Positions 35,191-44,872 are shown, counted from the first letter of the stretch. The stretch is DNA of 64,000 nucleotides from Pseudorhodoferax sp047601025 (GCF_047601025.1 NZ_JASGJZ010000001.1:3534001-3598000); one strand, 5' to 3'. Translations and numbers: made by a program. Notes: generated from the sequence alone by a model not told the origin.

Positions 35191-37218
35191 ATGAGTCAAA
35201 CCCTCTCCGCCGCCACACTGCTGGCCGTGCCGCTGGCGCCGCTCGTCGGTTCCGGTCTGGCCGGCATTCTGGGCACCGCCTTCGGCGGCAACCGCATCGG
35301 CCGCCGCGCCAGCCACAGCCTGACCATCCTCGGCGTGCTGATCGCCTTCGTCATCTCGGCGATGACGCTCAAGAGCGTCGCGCTGGACGGCGCGCGCTTC
35401 AACGAGACGCTCTACACCTGGATGGTGGTCGGCGGCCTGAAGATGGAAGTCGGCTTCCTGGTCGACGGCCTCACGGCCATGATGATGTGCGTGGTGACCT
35501 TCGTGTCGCTGATGGTGCACATCTACACCATCGGCTACATGGAGGAGGACGAGGGCTACAACCGCTTCTTCGCCTACATCTCGCTGTTCACGTTCTCGAT
35601 GCTGATGCTCGTGATGAGCAACAACATGCTGCAGCTGTTCTTCGGCTGGGAGGCCGTGGGCCTGGTGTCCTACCTGCTGATCGGCTTCTGGTTCAACCGG
35701 CCGACGGCGATCTTCGCGAACATGAAGGCCTTCCTGGTCAACCGGGTCGGCGACTTCGGCTTCATCCTGGGCATCGGCCTGATCGCGGCCTACGCCGGCA
35801 CGCTGAACTACACGGAGACCTTCGCCAAGGCCGGCGAGTTGGCGCAGATCGGCTTTCCGGGCACCGACTGGATGCTGATCACCGTGATCTGCATCTGCCT
35901 GTTCATCGGCGCCATGGGCAAGAGCGCGCAGTTCCCGCTGCACGTGTGGCTGCCCGATTCCATGGAAGGCCCGACGCCGATCTCGGCGCTGATCCACGCC
36001 GCCACCATGGTGACGGCGGGCATCTTCATGGTCGCGCGCATGTCGCCGCTGTTCGAGCTGTCGGACACCGCGTTGAATTTCATACTCGTGATCGGTTCCA
36101 TCACGGCGCTGTTCATGGGCTTCCTGGGCATCATCCAGAACGATATCAAGCGCGTGGTCGCGTACTCCACGCTGTCGCAGCTGGGCTACATGACGGTCGC
36201 GCTGGGCGCTTCGGCCTACTCGGTCGCGGTGTTCCACCTGATGACGCACGCCTTCTTCAAGGCCCTGCTGTTCCTGGGCGCCGGCTCGGTCATCATGGGC
36301 GCGCACCACAACCAGGACATCCGCTGGATGGGGGGTATGCGCAAGTACATGCCCATCACCTGGATCACCTCGCTGCTGGGTTCGCTGGCGCTGATCGGCA
36401 CGCCGCTGTTTTCGGGCTTCTATTCCAAGGACAGCATCATCATCGCCACGCACGCCAGCCACCTGCCGGGCGCGGGCTTCGCCCAGTTCGCCGTCATGGC
36501 CGGCGTCTTTGTCACGGCGTTCTATTCGTTCCGCATGTACTTCCTGGTGTTCCACGGCAAGGAGCGCTTCGATCAGAACCCGGACGCGCACCACGACGAC
36601 CACCACGGCCACGACGACCACCACGGCCATGACCACAAGCCACACGAGTCGCCCTGGGTCGTGACCGTGCCGCTGATCCTGCTGGCCATCCCGTCGGTGG
36701 TGATCGGCTACCTGACGATCGGCCCGATGCTGTTCGGCGACTTCTTCAAGGATTCGATCTTCGTCAACGGCTCGCTGCACCATGCGATGGCCGAACTGGC
36801 CGAGGAATACCACGGCCCCGTCGCCATGGCCCTGCACGGCCTGCAGACCGCGCCGTTCTGGCTGGCGCTGGCCGGCGTGGTCCTGTCGTACTACATGTAC
36901 ATGGTCAACCCGGCGCTGCCGGCGGCGATCAAGAAGGCTGCCGGCCCGATCTACCGCCTGCTCGAGAACAAGTACTACATGGACTGGATCAACGAGAACA
37001 TCCTGGCGCGCGGCGCGCGCGGGCTGGGCATCGGCCTGTGGAAGGGCGGCGACCAGGCCGTGATCGACGGCGCGGTGGTCAACGGCTCGTGGAAGCTCGT
37101 CGGCTGGATCGCCAGCGCGGTGCGCCGCGTGCAGACCGGCTTCCTCTACCACTACGCGCTGGTCATGATCCTCGGCATCTTCGTGCTGATGACCTATTTC
37201 GTCTGGTTCAACAAGTAA
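35191..37218 (+). CDS. nuoL: NADH-quinone oxidoreductase subunit L
   Basis: 675-residue distal antiporter-like subunit with the long lateral helix at its C-terminus. FFGWEAVGLVSYLLIGFW contains the key Glu, and KSAQFPLHVWLPDSMEGPTP the key Lys. Residues 467 to 485 form a His/Asp-rich stretch with ten His in 19 positions in the loop before the last helices; such loops occur in other NuoL proteins but this one is marked. ATG 35191 has little Shine-Dalgarno sequence. Confidence 0.97.
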   Translation: MSQTLSAATLLAVPLAPLVGSGLAGILGTAFGGNRIGRRASHSLTILGVLIAFVISAMTLKSVALDGARFNETLYTWMVVGGLKMEVGFLVDGLTAMMMCVVTFVSLMVHIYTIGYMEEDEGYNRFFAYISLFTFSMLMLVMSNNMLQLFFGWEAVGLVSYLLIGFWFNRPTAIFANMKAFLVNRVGDFGFILGIGLIAAYAGTLNYTETFAKAGELAQIGFPGTDWMLITVICICLFIGAMGKSAQFPLHVWLPDSMEGPTPISALIHAATMVTAGIFMVARMSPLFELSDTALNFILVIGSITALFMGFLGIIQNDIKRVVAYSTLSQLGYMTVALGASAYSVAVFHLMTHAFFKALLFLGAGSVIMGAHHNQDIRWMGGMRKYMPITWITSLLGSLALIGTPLFSGFYSKDSIIIATHASHLPGAGFAQFAVMAGVFVTAFYSFRMYFLVFHGKERFDQNPDAHHDDHHGHDDHHGHDHKPHESPWVVTVPLILLAIPSVVIGYLTIGPMLFGDFFKDSIFVNGSLHHAMAELAEEYHGPVAMALHGLQTAPFWLALAGVVLSYYMYMVNPALPAAIKKAAGPIYRLLENKYYMDWINENILARGARGLGIGLWKGGDQAVIDGAVVNGSWKLVGWIASAVRRVQTGFLYHYALVMILGIFVLMTYFVWFNK

Positions 37219-37239
37219 GGCTCGGGGAGAACAAGAAAA

Positions 37240-38715
37240 ATGGGATTGTTGAGCCTTGCGATCTGGACGCCGATCTTCTTCGGCGCCGTGCTGCTGGCCC
37301 TGGGCAGGGACGAACATGCGCGCGCCGTGCGCTGGATCGCGCTGATCGGCGCCGTCGTCAGCCTGCTGGTCACTCTGCCGCTGTACAGCGGTTTCGACAA
37401 CGCGACGGCGGCCATGCAGTTCGTCGAGAAGGCGCCGTGGATCGAGCGCTTCAACGTGAACTACCACCTGGGCGTGGATGGCATCTCGTTCTGGTTCGTG
37501 CTGCTGACGGCCTTCATCACGGTCATCGTGGTGATCGCCGGCTGGGAGGTCATCACCTCGCGCGTGAACCAGTACATGGGTGCGTTCCTGATCCTGTCGG
37601 GCCTGATGATCGGCGTGTTCGCGGCCCTGGACGGCCTGCTGTTCTACGTGTTCTTCGAGGCCACGCTGATCCCGATGTACCTGATCATCGGCATCTGGGG
37701 CGGCCCGAACAAGATCTACGCGGCGTTCAAGTTCTTCCTGTACACGTTGCTGGGTTCGCTGTTGCTGCTGATCGCGCTGATCTACCTGTATGTCCACGCG
37801 GGCGGCAGCTTCGACATCCTGACTTGGCACGACCTGCCGCTGTCGCGCACGGCGCAGACGCTGCTGTTCTTCGGCTTCTTCGCGGCCTTCGCGGTCAAGG
37901 TGCCGATGTGGCCGGTCCACACCTGGTTGCCGGACGTGCACGTGGAAGCGCCCACCGGCGGTTCCGCGGTGCTGGCGGCCATCATGCTGAAGCTCGGAGC
38001 CTACGGCTTCCTGCGCTTCTCGATGCCGATCGCGCCCGACGCGGCGCACGAGTGGGCCTGGCTGATGATCACGCTGTCGCTGGTCGCCGTGGTCTACGTG
38101 GGCCTGGTGGCGATGGTGCAGCAGGACATGAAGAAGCTGGTCGCCTACTCGTCGGTGGCGCACATGGGCTTCGTGACGCTGGGCTTCTTCATCTTCAACG
38201 ACCTGGGCGTGTCCGGCGGGCTGGTGCAGATGATCGCGCACGGCTTCGTCTCGGGCGCGATGTTCCTGTGCATCGGCGTGCTGTACGACCGTGTGCATTC
38301 GCGCGACATCGCGGCCTACGGCGGCGTGGTCAACACCATGCCCAAGTTCGCGGCCTTTGCGCTGCTGTTCTCGATGGCCAACTGCGGCCTGCCGGGCACG
38401 GCCGGTTTCGTCGGCGAGTGGATGGTGATCCTGGCGGCGGTGCGCGCCAACTTCTGGATCGGCCTGATCTCGGCCACGGCGCTGATCCTCGGCGCTGCGT
38501 ACACGCTGTGGATGTTCAAGCGCGTCTACCTGGGCGCCGTCGCCAACGACGACGTGAAGGCATTGCAGGACATCAACAGCCGCGAATTCCTGATGCTGGC
38601 GCTGCTGGCGATCGCCGTGCTGGCGATGGGCGTCTATCCCAAGCCGTTCACCGACGTCATGGACGTCTCGGTGGCCGAACTGCTCAAGCACGTCGCGGTG
38701 TCCAAGCTGAACTGA
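37240..38715 (+). CDS. nuoM: NADH-quinone oxidoreductase subunit M
   Basis: 491-residue antiporter-like proton-pumping subunit with about 14 helices. The conserved FFEATLIPMYLIIGIWGG (key Glu) and VPMWPVHTWLPDVHVEAPTG (Lys region) motifs are intact. It follows nuoL by 21 bp with GGGGAGA upstream of ATG 37240. Confidence 0.97.
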   Translation: MGLLSLAIWTPIFFGAVLLALGRDEHARAVRWIALIGAVVSLLVTLPLYSGFDNATAAMQFVEKAPWIERFNVNYHLGVDGISFWFVLLTAFITVIVVIAGWEVITSRVNQYMGAFLILSGLMIGVFAALDGLLFYVFFEATLIPMYLIIGIWGGPNKIYAAFKFFLYTLLGSLLLLIALIYLYVHAGGSFDILTWHDLPLSRTAQTLLFFGFFAAFAVKVPMWPVHTWLPDVHVEAPTGGSAVLAAIMLKLGAYGFLRFSMPIAPDAAHEWAWLMITLSLVAVVYVGLVAMVQQDMKKLVAYSSVAHMGFVTLGFFIFNDLGVSGGLVQMIAHGFVSGAMFLCIGVLYDRVHSRDIAAYGGVVNTMPKFAAFALLFSMANCGLPGTAGFVGEWMVILAAVRANFWIGLISATALILGAAYTLWMFKRVYLGAVANDDVKALQDINSREFLMLALLAIAVLAMGVYPKPFTDVMDVSVAELLKHVAVSKLN

Positions 38716-38736
38716 GCAGCGCAGGAAAACGAGAAC

Positions 38737-40224
38737 ATGATGGACAAAATCAGCTGGATCACCGTCTACCCCGAAATCGTGCTGCTGGTCATGGCCTGCG
38801 TGATCGCGCTGGTCGACCTCGCCGTCAGGAGCCCGCGCCGCACGGCCACCTATGTGCTGACGCTGCTGTCGCTGGCCGTCGTCGCCGTGCTGCAGGCGGT
38901 CTACGCCACCGGCAACACCACGCTGTACGGCTTCGGCAACATGGTCGTCAGCGACCCCATGGGCAACTGGCTCAAGTGCTTCGCGACCGTCGCCATGATG
39001 GTCACGCTGGTCTATGCGCGCCCCTATTCCGGCGACCGCGGCATGCTGCGCGGCGGTGAACTGTTCACGTTGTCCATGCTGGCGCTGCTGGGCATGTCGG
39101 TGATGATCTCCGGCAACAACTTCCTGGTCCTGTACATGGGCCTGGAACTGCTCACGCTGTCCAGCTACGCGCTGGTGGCGCTGCGCCGTGACAGCGCCCT
39201 CGCCAGCGAGGCGGCCATGAAGTACTTCGTGCTGGGCGCGATGGCCTCGGGCTTCCTGCTGTACGGCCTGTCGATGATGTACGGCGCCACCGGTTCGCTG
39301 GACATCGGCGAAGTGTTCAAGGCCGTGGCCTCGGGCCAGGTGCAGCACCAGGTGCTGGTGTTCGGCCTGGTGTTCATCGTGGCCGGCCTGGCGTTCAAGT
39401 TCGGCGTCGTGCCGTTCCACATGTGGGTGCCCGACGTCTACCAGGGCGCGCCGACCGCGACCACGCTGCTGATCGCCGGCGCCCCCAAGCTGGCCGCGTT
39501 CGGCATGGCGATCCGCCTGCTGGTCGAAGGCTTGCTGCCGCTGGCGATCGACTGGCAGCAGATGCTGGTCGTGCTGGCCGTGGCGTCGCTGCTGATCGGC
39601 AACCTGGCCGCCGTGATGCAGCGCAACCTCAAGCGCATGCTGGCCTACTCGACGATCTCGCAGATGGGCTTCGTGCTGCTGGGCCTGCTGGCCGGCGTGG
39701 TCAACGGCAACACCTTGTCGGCCGCCAACGCCTACAGCTCGGCGATGTTCTACGTCGTCACCTACGTGCTGACCACGCTGGCCAGCTTCGGCGTGCTGCT
39801 GCTGCTGGCGCGCGAGGGTTTCGAGAGCGACGAGGTCGCCGACCTGGCCGGCCTGAACCAGCGCAGCCCGCTGTACGCCGGCGTCATGGCGATCTGCATG
39901 TTCTCGCTGGCCGGCATCCCGCCGATGGTCGGCTTCTATGCCAAGCTGTCGGTGCTGCAGGCGCTGGTCGCTTCCGGCGATGCCTTCCACATCGGCCTGG
40001 CGGTGTTCGCGGTGATCATGTCGCTGATCGGTGCGTTCTACTACCTGCGGGTCATCAAGGTCATGTACTTCGATGCGCCGATCACCGCCAGCACCGTGTC
40101 CGCGCCGCTGGACGTGCGGGCCGTGCTGTCCGTCAACGGCGCCCTGGTGCTGATCCTGGGCATCGTGCCCGGCGGGCTGATGGCCCTGTGCGCCCAGGCC
40201 ATCGTGCTGACGCTGGGCACCTGA
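38737..40224 (+). CDS. nuoN: NADH-quinone oxidoreductase subunit N
   Basis: 495-residue antiporter-like subunit closing the nuo operon. Motifs include LYMGLELLTLSSYALVAL (key Glu), KFGVVPFHMWVPDVYQGAPT and LAGIPPMVGFYAK. Two Met codons start the frame (38737, 38740); either may be used. A single base separates its stop from the TTG start of the next gene. Confidence 0.97.
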   Translation: MMDKISWITVYPEIVLLVMACVIALVDLAVRSPRRTATYVLTLLSLAVVAVLQAVYATGNTTLYGFGNMVVSDPMGNWLKCFATVAMMVTLVYARPYSGDRGMLRGGELFTLSMLALLGMSVMISGNNFLVLYMGLELLTLSSYALVALRRDSALASEAAMKYFVLGAMASGFLLYGLSMMYGATGSLDIGEVFKAVASGQVQHQVLVFGLVFIVAGLAFKFGVVPFHMWVPDVYQGAPTATTLLIAGAPKLAAFGMAIRLLVEGLLPLAIDWQQMLVVLAVASLLIGNLAAVMQRNLKRMLAYSTISQMGFVLLGLLAGVVNGNTLSAANAYSSAMFYVVTYVLTTLASFGVLLLLAREGFESDEVADLAGLNQRSPLYAGVMAICMFSLAGIPPMVGFYAKLSVLQALVASGDAFHIGLAVFAVIMSLIGAFYYLRVIKVMYFDAPITASTVSAPLDVRAVLSVNGALVLILGIVPGGLMALCAQAIVLTLGT

Positions 40225-40225
40225 G

Positions 40226-40549
40226 TTGGCGCCGGATGCGGCGGTCTGGCTGGTGATCCTGGCGGCCGTGGCGGCCGCCAACCTGCCGTTCCTGTCACAG
40301 CGCCTGTTCCTCGTCGTGCGCCTGAGCGGCGGCAAGTCGCTGGCCCTGCGGCTGCTGGAGCTGCTGGTCTATTACTTCCTGGTCGGTGCCCTCGGCCTGC
40401 TGCTGGAGCGCAACGCCGGCCGCATCGCGCCACAGGGCTGGGAGTTCTACGCCGTGACCGGCGCGCTGTTCCTGACGCTGGCGTTCCCGGGCTTCGTCTG
40501 GCGCTATCTGTTCAAGCACCGCAGGAGGGGCCATGGAACCGCGGGATGA
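40226..40549 (+). CDS. DUF2818-family membrane protein (TTG start)
   Basis: 107-residue protein with three predicted transmembrane helices (about 5 to 25, 40 to 60, 75 to 95) and the NLPFLSQRLFLV motif after the first helix. It regularly follows nuoN in betaproteobacteria, which suggests a complex I accessory or assembly role, unproven. The only in-frame start compatible with the N-terminal helix is TTG 40226, one base after the nuoN stop, so translation is probably coupled. Its 3' end overlaps the NUDIX gene by 17 bp. Confidence 0.85.
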   Translation: MAPDAAVWLVILAAVAAANLPFLSQRLFLVVRLSGGKSLALRLLELLVYYFLVGALGLLLERNAGRIAPQGWEFYAVTGALFLTLAFPGFVWRYLFKHRRRGHGTAG

Positions 40550-41135
40550 CGCGCGCTTGATCGAGCAGACCACGCGACGCGAGGAATTGCTGCGCGGCCG
40601 CTTCCTGCACGTGCTGCGCGACACGGTGCGCCTGCCCGATGGCGGCAGCGACACGCGCGAGTTCGTCGTGCATCCCGGCGCCGTGATGGTGGTGCCGCTG
40701 CTGGACGACGGCCGGCTGGTGCTGGAGCGCCAGTACCGCCATCCGATGGGCCGCGTGATGATCGAGTTTCCGGCCGGCAAGCTCGATCCGGGCGAGGACG
40801 CCTGGACCTGCGGCCGCCGCGAGCTGCGGGAGGAAACCGGCTATGTCGCGCGTGAATGGGCGCGCGCCGGCGTGCTGCACCCGGTGATCTCGTACTCCAC
40901 CGAATTCATCGAGATCTGGTTCGCGCGCGGCCTGGCCCTGCAGCAGCGCCAGCTCGATGCCGGCGAGTTCCTGGAAGTCTTCAGCGCCAGCCTGGACGAG
41001 TTGCTGGCCTGGTGCCGCGACGGCCTGGTGACGGACGCCAAGACGCTGTCGGCCGCGCTGTGGCTGCAGAACCTGCGCAGCGGCGCCTGGTCTTTGCAAT
41101 GGCAGGCCAGCCCTGATGCCGTCCAGCCCGGATAA
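40533..41135 (+). CDS. NUDIX hydrolase (ADP-ribose pyrophosphatase-like)
   Basis: 200-residue hydrolase of nucleoside diphosphate derivatives. The NUDIX box is complete: GKLDPGEDAWTCGRRELREE followed by TGY gives G-x5-E-x7-REL-x-EE-x-G. The preceding RQYRHPMGRVMIEFPAG block is typical of ADP-ribose pyrophosphatases. It overlaps DUF2818 by 17 bp in another frame and starts after AGGAGG. Probably cleaves ADP-ribose to AMP and ribose phosphate; substrate inferred. Confidence 0.92.
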   Translation: MEPRDDARLIEQTTRREELLRGRFLHVLRDTVRLPDGGSDTREFVVHPGAVMVVPLLDDGRLVLERQYRHPMGRVMIEFPAGKLDPGEDAWTCGRRELREETGYVAREWARAGVLHPVISYSTEFIEIWFARGLALQQRQLDAGEFLEVFSASLDELLAWCRDGLVTDAKTLSAALWLQNLRSGAWSLQWQASPDAVQPG

Positions 41136-41144
41136 TCGGGTCCC

Positions 41145-41585
41145 ATGAAAGTCCTGGACCTGCAGTGCGCCCACGGCCACGGCTTCGAAGGCTGGTTCGG
41201 CTCGGAGGACGATTTCCAGTCGCAGCTGGCGCGGCAACTCGTGGAGTGCCCGATCTGCGGCGATACGGCCGTGCTCAAGAAGCTGTCGGCGCCGCGCCTG
41301 AACCTGGGGGCTGCGGTGCCCGAGGCGGCGCCCGGGCGCGAGGTCGCCGCGGTGGACGCGAAGCTGCAGGCCGCCTGGATGAAGATGGTGCGCCACGTGG
41401 TCGAGAACACCGAGGACGTGGGCGGCCAGTTCGCCGAGGAGGCCCGCCGCATCCACTACGGCGAGGCGGCCGAGCGCAACATCCGCGGCCAGGCCTCGCG
41501 CGAGGAGACCGAGGCCTTGCTGGAAGAGGGCATCGCCGTGTTGCCGCTGCCGATGCCCAAGGCCCTCAAGGGGCCGGTGCAGTAG
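41145..41585 (+). CDS. DUF1178-family protein
   Basis: 146-residue soluble protein of unknown function. The N-terminal zinc-ribbon-like region has Cys8, His10 and His12 in QCAHGHGFEGWF and a Cys pair in ECPICGDTA; the C-terminal part is helical and ends in ALLEEGIAVLPLPMP. It is a recurrent member of the nuo-NUDIX neighbourhood. It converges with the glutamate dehydrogenase gene with only three bases between stops. Confidence 0.88.
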   Translation: MKVLDLQCAHGHGFEGWFGSEDDFQSQLARQLVECPICGDTAVLKKLSAPRLNLGAAVPEAAPGREVAAVDAKLQAAWMKMVRHVVENTEDVGGQFAEEARRIHYGEAAERNIRGQASREETEALLEEGIAVLPLPMPKALKGPVQ

Positions 41586-41588
41586 CCG

Positions 41589-42893
41589 TCAGGGGTACAG
41601 GCCGCGCAGTTCGCGCGCCTGCAGGATGCGCTGGCAGGCCACGATGAAGGTGGCCGTGCGCAGGCTGACCTGGTGCTGCTGCGCCACCTGCCAGACACCC
41701 GCGAAGGCGTGCTGCATCACGCGTACCAGGCGCTTGTTGATCTCGTCCTCGTCCCAGAAGAACGACGAGAAGTCCTGCACCCACTCGAAGTAGCTGACCG
41801 TCACGCCGCCGGCGTTGGCGATCACGTCGGGCACGACCAGCACGTTGCGGTCGTGCAGGATGTCGTCGGCCTCCGGCGTGGTCGGGCCGTTGGCGCCCTC
41901 GATGACCATGCGGGCCTGGATGCGGTGCGCGTTGGCCTGGGTGATCTGCTGCTCCAGCGCGGCGGGGATCAGGATGTCGCAGGGCACGTCCCAGAACTTG
42001 TCGGCCGCCAGCGGCTCGGCGTGCTCGAAGCCGGCCACCGAGCCGTTCTCGGCCACGTGCCTGAGCAGCGCGGGCACGTCCAGCCCGGCCTCGCGGTAGA
42101 CCGCGCCGCCATGGTCCTGCACGGCGACGATGCGCGCGCCGGCCTCGGCGAACAGCTTGGCCGCGATGCCGCCCACGTTGCCGAAGCCCTGTACCGCCAC
42201 GCGCGCCGTGGACACGTCCAGGCCGATGTTCTTCGCCGCCTCCAGGCCGACCGTGAACACGCCGCGGCCGGTGGCCTCGCGCCGCCCGAGGGAGCCGCCC
42301 AGGTCCACCGGCTTGCCGGTCACGACGCCGGTGGCCGTGGCGCCCTGGTTCATGGAGTAGGTGTCCATCATCCAGGCCATGATCTGGTCGTTGGTGTTCA
42401 CGTCCGGCGCCGGGATGTCCTTGGACGGGCCGATGATGATGCCGATCTCGCTGGTGTAGCGGCGCGTCATGCGCTCCAGCTCGCCGCGCGACAGCGTCTT
42501 CGGATCGACGCGGATGCCGCCCTTGGCGCCGCCGTAGGGCACGTTCACCGCAGCGTTCTTGACCGACATCCAGGCCGACAGCGCCATCACCTCGGACAGC
42601 GTCACGTCCTGGTGGAAGCGCACGCCGCCCTTGCCCGGGCCGCGCGAGGTGTTGTGCTGCACGCGGTAGCCCTCGAAGTGCGCCACGGTGCCGTCGTCCA
42701 GGTGGATCGGCACGTCCACGATCAGGATGCGCTTGGGGCGCTTGAGCGTCTCGACCCAGCGCGCCAGGTTGCCCAGATAGGGCTCCACGCGGTCCACCTG
42801 CTGCAGGAAGATGCCCCAGGGGCCGAGATGGTCGGCCTGCAGGTACGAGGGCAGTGCATGGGCGGTGGGCGACGGGCCCGAGGACTTGGCCAT
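41589..42893 (-). CDS. gdhA: Glutamate dehydrogenase (Glu/Leu/Phe/Val dehydrogenase family)
   Basis: 434-residue enzyme interconverting glutamate and 2-oxoglutarate plus ammonia. The active-site block is NVPYGGAKGGIRVDPKTLS with catalytic Lys; PAPDVNTNDQIMAWMMDTY and the Rossmann loop VQGFGNVGG follow in order. The length suits the hexameric 420 to 450-residue class, commonly NAD-linked in this family. It is monocistronic by appearance. The start ATG 42893 is the first of the frame matching family length. Confidence 0.94.
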   Translation of the reverse strand: MAKSSGPSPTAHALPSYLQADHLGPWGIFLQQVDRVEPYLGNLARWVETLKRPKRILIVDVPIHLDDGTVAHFEGYRVQHNTSRGPGKGGVRFHQDVTLSEVMALSAWMSVKNAAVNVPYGGAKGGIRVDPKTLSRGELERMTRRYTSEIGIIIGPSKDIPAPDVNTNDQIMAWMMDTYSMNQGATATGVVTGKPVDLGGSLGRREATGRGVFTVGLEAAKNIGLDVSTARVAVQGFGNVGGIAAKLFAEAGARIVAVQDHGGAVYREAGLDVPALLRHVAENGSVAGFEHAEPLAADKFWDVPCDILIPAALEQQITQANAHRIQARMVIEGANGPTTPEADDILHDRNVLVVPDVIANAGGVTVSYFEWVQDFSSFFWDEDEINKRLVRVMQHAFAGVWQVAQQHQVSLRTATFIVACQRILQARELRGLYP

Positions 42894-43018
42894 GAAGCGG
42901 CTCCAGTTGTGAAGAAGACCGCAAGCTTAGGCGGGCGGCCCCTGCCTTGTCCAAGCCGCGCTGGGGGTGCTTCAGGCTTTATGCGCATCATGCATAGGCC
43001 GGCGCCCGGCCCTGCGCG

Positions 43019-44818
43019 CTAGGCCGTGAACTGCAGCGCGGCCAGCCGGGCGTAGGCGCCACCGGCCGCCACCAGGCTGGCGTGCGTGCCCTGCTCGACG
43101 ATGCGGCCCTGTTCCAGCACGACGATGCGGTCGGCCTGCTGCACCGTGGCCAGGCGGTGCGCGATGACCAGCGTGGTGCGCCCGCGCATGGCGGTCTCCA
43201 GCGCGGCCTGCACCATGCGCTCGCTCTCGGCGTCCAGCGCGCTGGTAGCTTCGTCCAGCAGCAGCAGCGGGGCGTTCTTGAGCATCGCGCGCGCGATCGC
43301 GATGCGCTGGCGCTGGCCCCCGGACAGGCGCACGCCGCGCTCGCCTAGGAAGCTGTCGTAGCCCTGCGGCAGCGCGCCGATGAAGTCGTGCGCGAAGGCG
43401 GCGCGCGCCGCCGCCTCCACCTCGGCGTCGCTGGCGTCCGGCCGGCCGTAGCGGATGTTCTCGCGCGCGCTGGTGGAGAACAGCACCGGATCCTGCGGCA
43501 CGATGCCGATGCGCGCGCGCAGCGCCTGAAGCGCCAGTTCGCGCGTGGGCACGCCGTCGATCAGGATGCGCCCGCTGTCCTGGTCGTAGAAGCGCAGCAG
43601 CAGCTGGAACACCGTGCTCTTGCCGGCGCCGCTGGCGCCGACCAGCGCCACGGTCTCGCCCGGCTCGACGGCCAGGCTGAAGTCGGCCAGCGCGGCCTGC
43701 CCGGGCCGCGACGGGTAGTGGAAGGTCAGGTGCTCCAGCGCCACGCGGCTGCCGGCCGTGCCGGCCGGCGGTTCGACTGGCCGCGGCGGCGAGGCGATCG
43801 GCGACTCGCTGTGCAGCAGCTCCATCAGCCGCTCGGTCGCGCCGGCCGCGCGCAGCAGGTCGCCATAGACCTCGCTGAGCGCGCCGAAGGCGCCGGCTAG
43901 GATGATCACGTAGACCACGGTCTGCCCCAGGTGGCCGGCCGAGATGTCGCCGCGCATCACCGCCTGCGTGCCCTGGAACAGCCCCCACAGCAGCGCGGCT
44001 GAGGTGGCGATGATGATGAAGGCCACCAGCACCGCCCGCGCCCGCGTGCGCCGCACGGCGGTGTGGAAGGCGTTCTGCGTGGACTGGGTGAAGCGCGCCG
44101 CCTCGCGGTCCTCGGCCGTGTAGCTCTGCACCACCGGGATCGCGTTCAGCACCTCGGCCGCGATCGCGCTGGAATCGGCCACGCGGTCCTGGCTGGCGCG
44201 CGAGAGCCGGCGCACGCGCCGGCCGAACCACACCGTCGGCAGCACCACCAGCACCAGGATGCCCAGCACCTGCGTCATCACGTAGGGGTTGGTCCAGACC
44301 AGCATGGCCAGCGCGCCGACGCCCATCACCGCGTTGCGCAGGCCCACGCTGAGCGAGGAGCCGACCACGCTCTGCACCAGCGTGGTGTCGCCGGTCAGGC
44401 GCGACAGCACCTCGCCGGTCTGCGTGGTCTCGAAGAACTCCGGGCTCTGGCGCACCACGTGGGAATAGACGGCGTTGCGCAGGTCCGCGGTCACGCGCTC
44501 GCCGAGCCAGCTGACCATGTAGTAGCGCCCGGCCGAGAACAGGCCGAGCGCCGCCGCCACCGCGAACAGCCCGAAGAAATGCGTGCGCAGCGCCACCAGC
44601 CGTTCGCCGGCCGACGGCCCGGTGCCGCTGGCCAGGCCGTTGTCGATCAGCCCGCGCAGCGCCAGCGGGAACACCAGCGTCGCGCCGGCCGCCAGCACGA
44701 GGAACAGGCCGGCCAGCGCGATGTGGCCGCGGTAGGGCGCGAGGAACGGCAGCAGGCCGCGCAGCGACCGCGGCGAACCCTTGGCCGGTTCGGCCGCCGA
44801 TGGAGCAGGAGAAGGCAT
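43019..44818 (-). CDS. MsbA-like ABC exporter (fused membrane and ATPase domains)
   Basis: 599-residue half-transporter. Residues about 40 to 330 form six transmembrane helices; the ATPase domain has Walker A GASGAGKST, signature LSGGQRQRIAIARAML and Walker B LLLLDEATSALDAES, then a His switch in VIAHRLAT. It exports a lipid or drug; the family cannot be resolved further. ATG 44818 is chosen because the upstream extension would use TTG and codes through the operator. It is divergent from marR, sharing a 91-bp region with two palindromic operators, so it is probably under the same MarR control. A TACACT at 44827-44832 could be its -10. Confidence 0.92.
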   Translation of the reverse strand: MPSPAPSAAEPAKGSPRSLRGLLPFLAPYRGHIALAGLFLVLAAGATLVFPLALRGLIDNGLASGTGPSAGERLVALRTHFFGLFAVAAALGLFSAGRYYMVSWLGERVTADLRNAVYSHVVRQSPEFFETTQTGEVLSRLTGDTTLVQSVVGSSLSVGLRNAVMGVGALAMLVWTNPYVMTQVLGILVLVVLPTVWFGRRVRRLSRASQDRVADSSAIAAEVLNAIPVVQSYTAEDREAARFTQSTQNAFHTAVRRTRARAVLVAFIIIATSAALLWGLFQGTQAVMRGDISAGHLGQTVVYVIILAGAFGALSEVYGDLLRAAGATERLMELLHSESPIASPPRPVEPPAGTAGSRVALEHLTFHYPSRPGQAALADFSLAVEPGETVALVGASGAGKSTVFQLLLRFYDQDSGRILIDGVPTRELALQALRARIGIVPQDPVLFSTSARENIRYGRPDASDAEVEAAARAAFAHDFIGALPQGYDSFLGERGVRLSGGQRQRIAIARAMLKNAPLLLLDEATSALDAESERMVQAALETAMRGRTTLVIAHRLATVQQADRIVVLEQGRIVEQGTHASLVAAGGAYARLAALQFTA

Positions 44819-44851
44819 GGACCGAGAGTGTAGCCAGCCGTGCCGGGGAAC

Positions 44852-44863
44852 TTGCCTGGGCAA
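44852..44863. promoter_or_regulatory. MarR operator copy 2
   Basis: TTGCCTGGGCAA, differing from the core of the other operator (TTGCCTAGGCAA) at one central base. Its centre is 31 bp, about three helical turns, from that site. It sits where the -35 of the divergent ABC exporter would fall. Confidence 0.65.
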
Positions 44864-44872
44864 TTAGTGCTG

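Noticed and set aside
35152..40335. Very long open frame on the minus strand antisense to nuoL-nuoM-nuoN.
   Set aside because: It is His/Gln/Arg/Asp-rich low-complexity sequence, mirrors the codon positions of conserved nuo genes and has no domain. It is a shadow caused by high GC.
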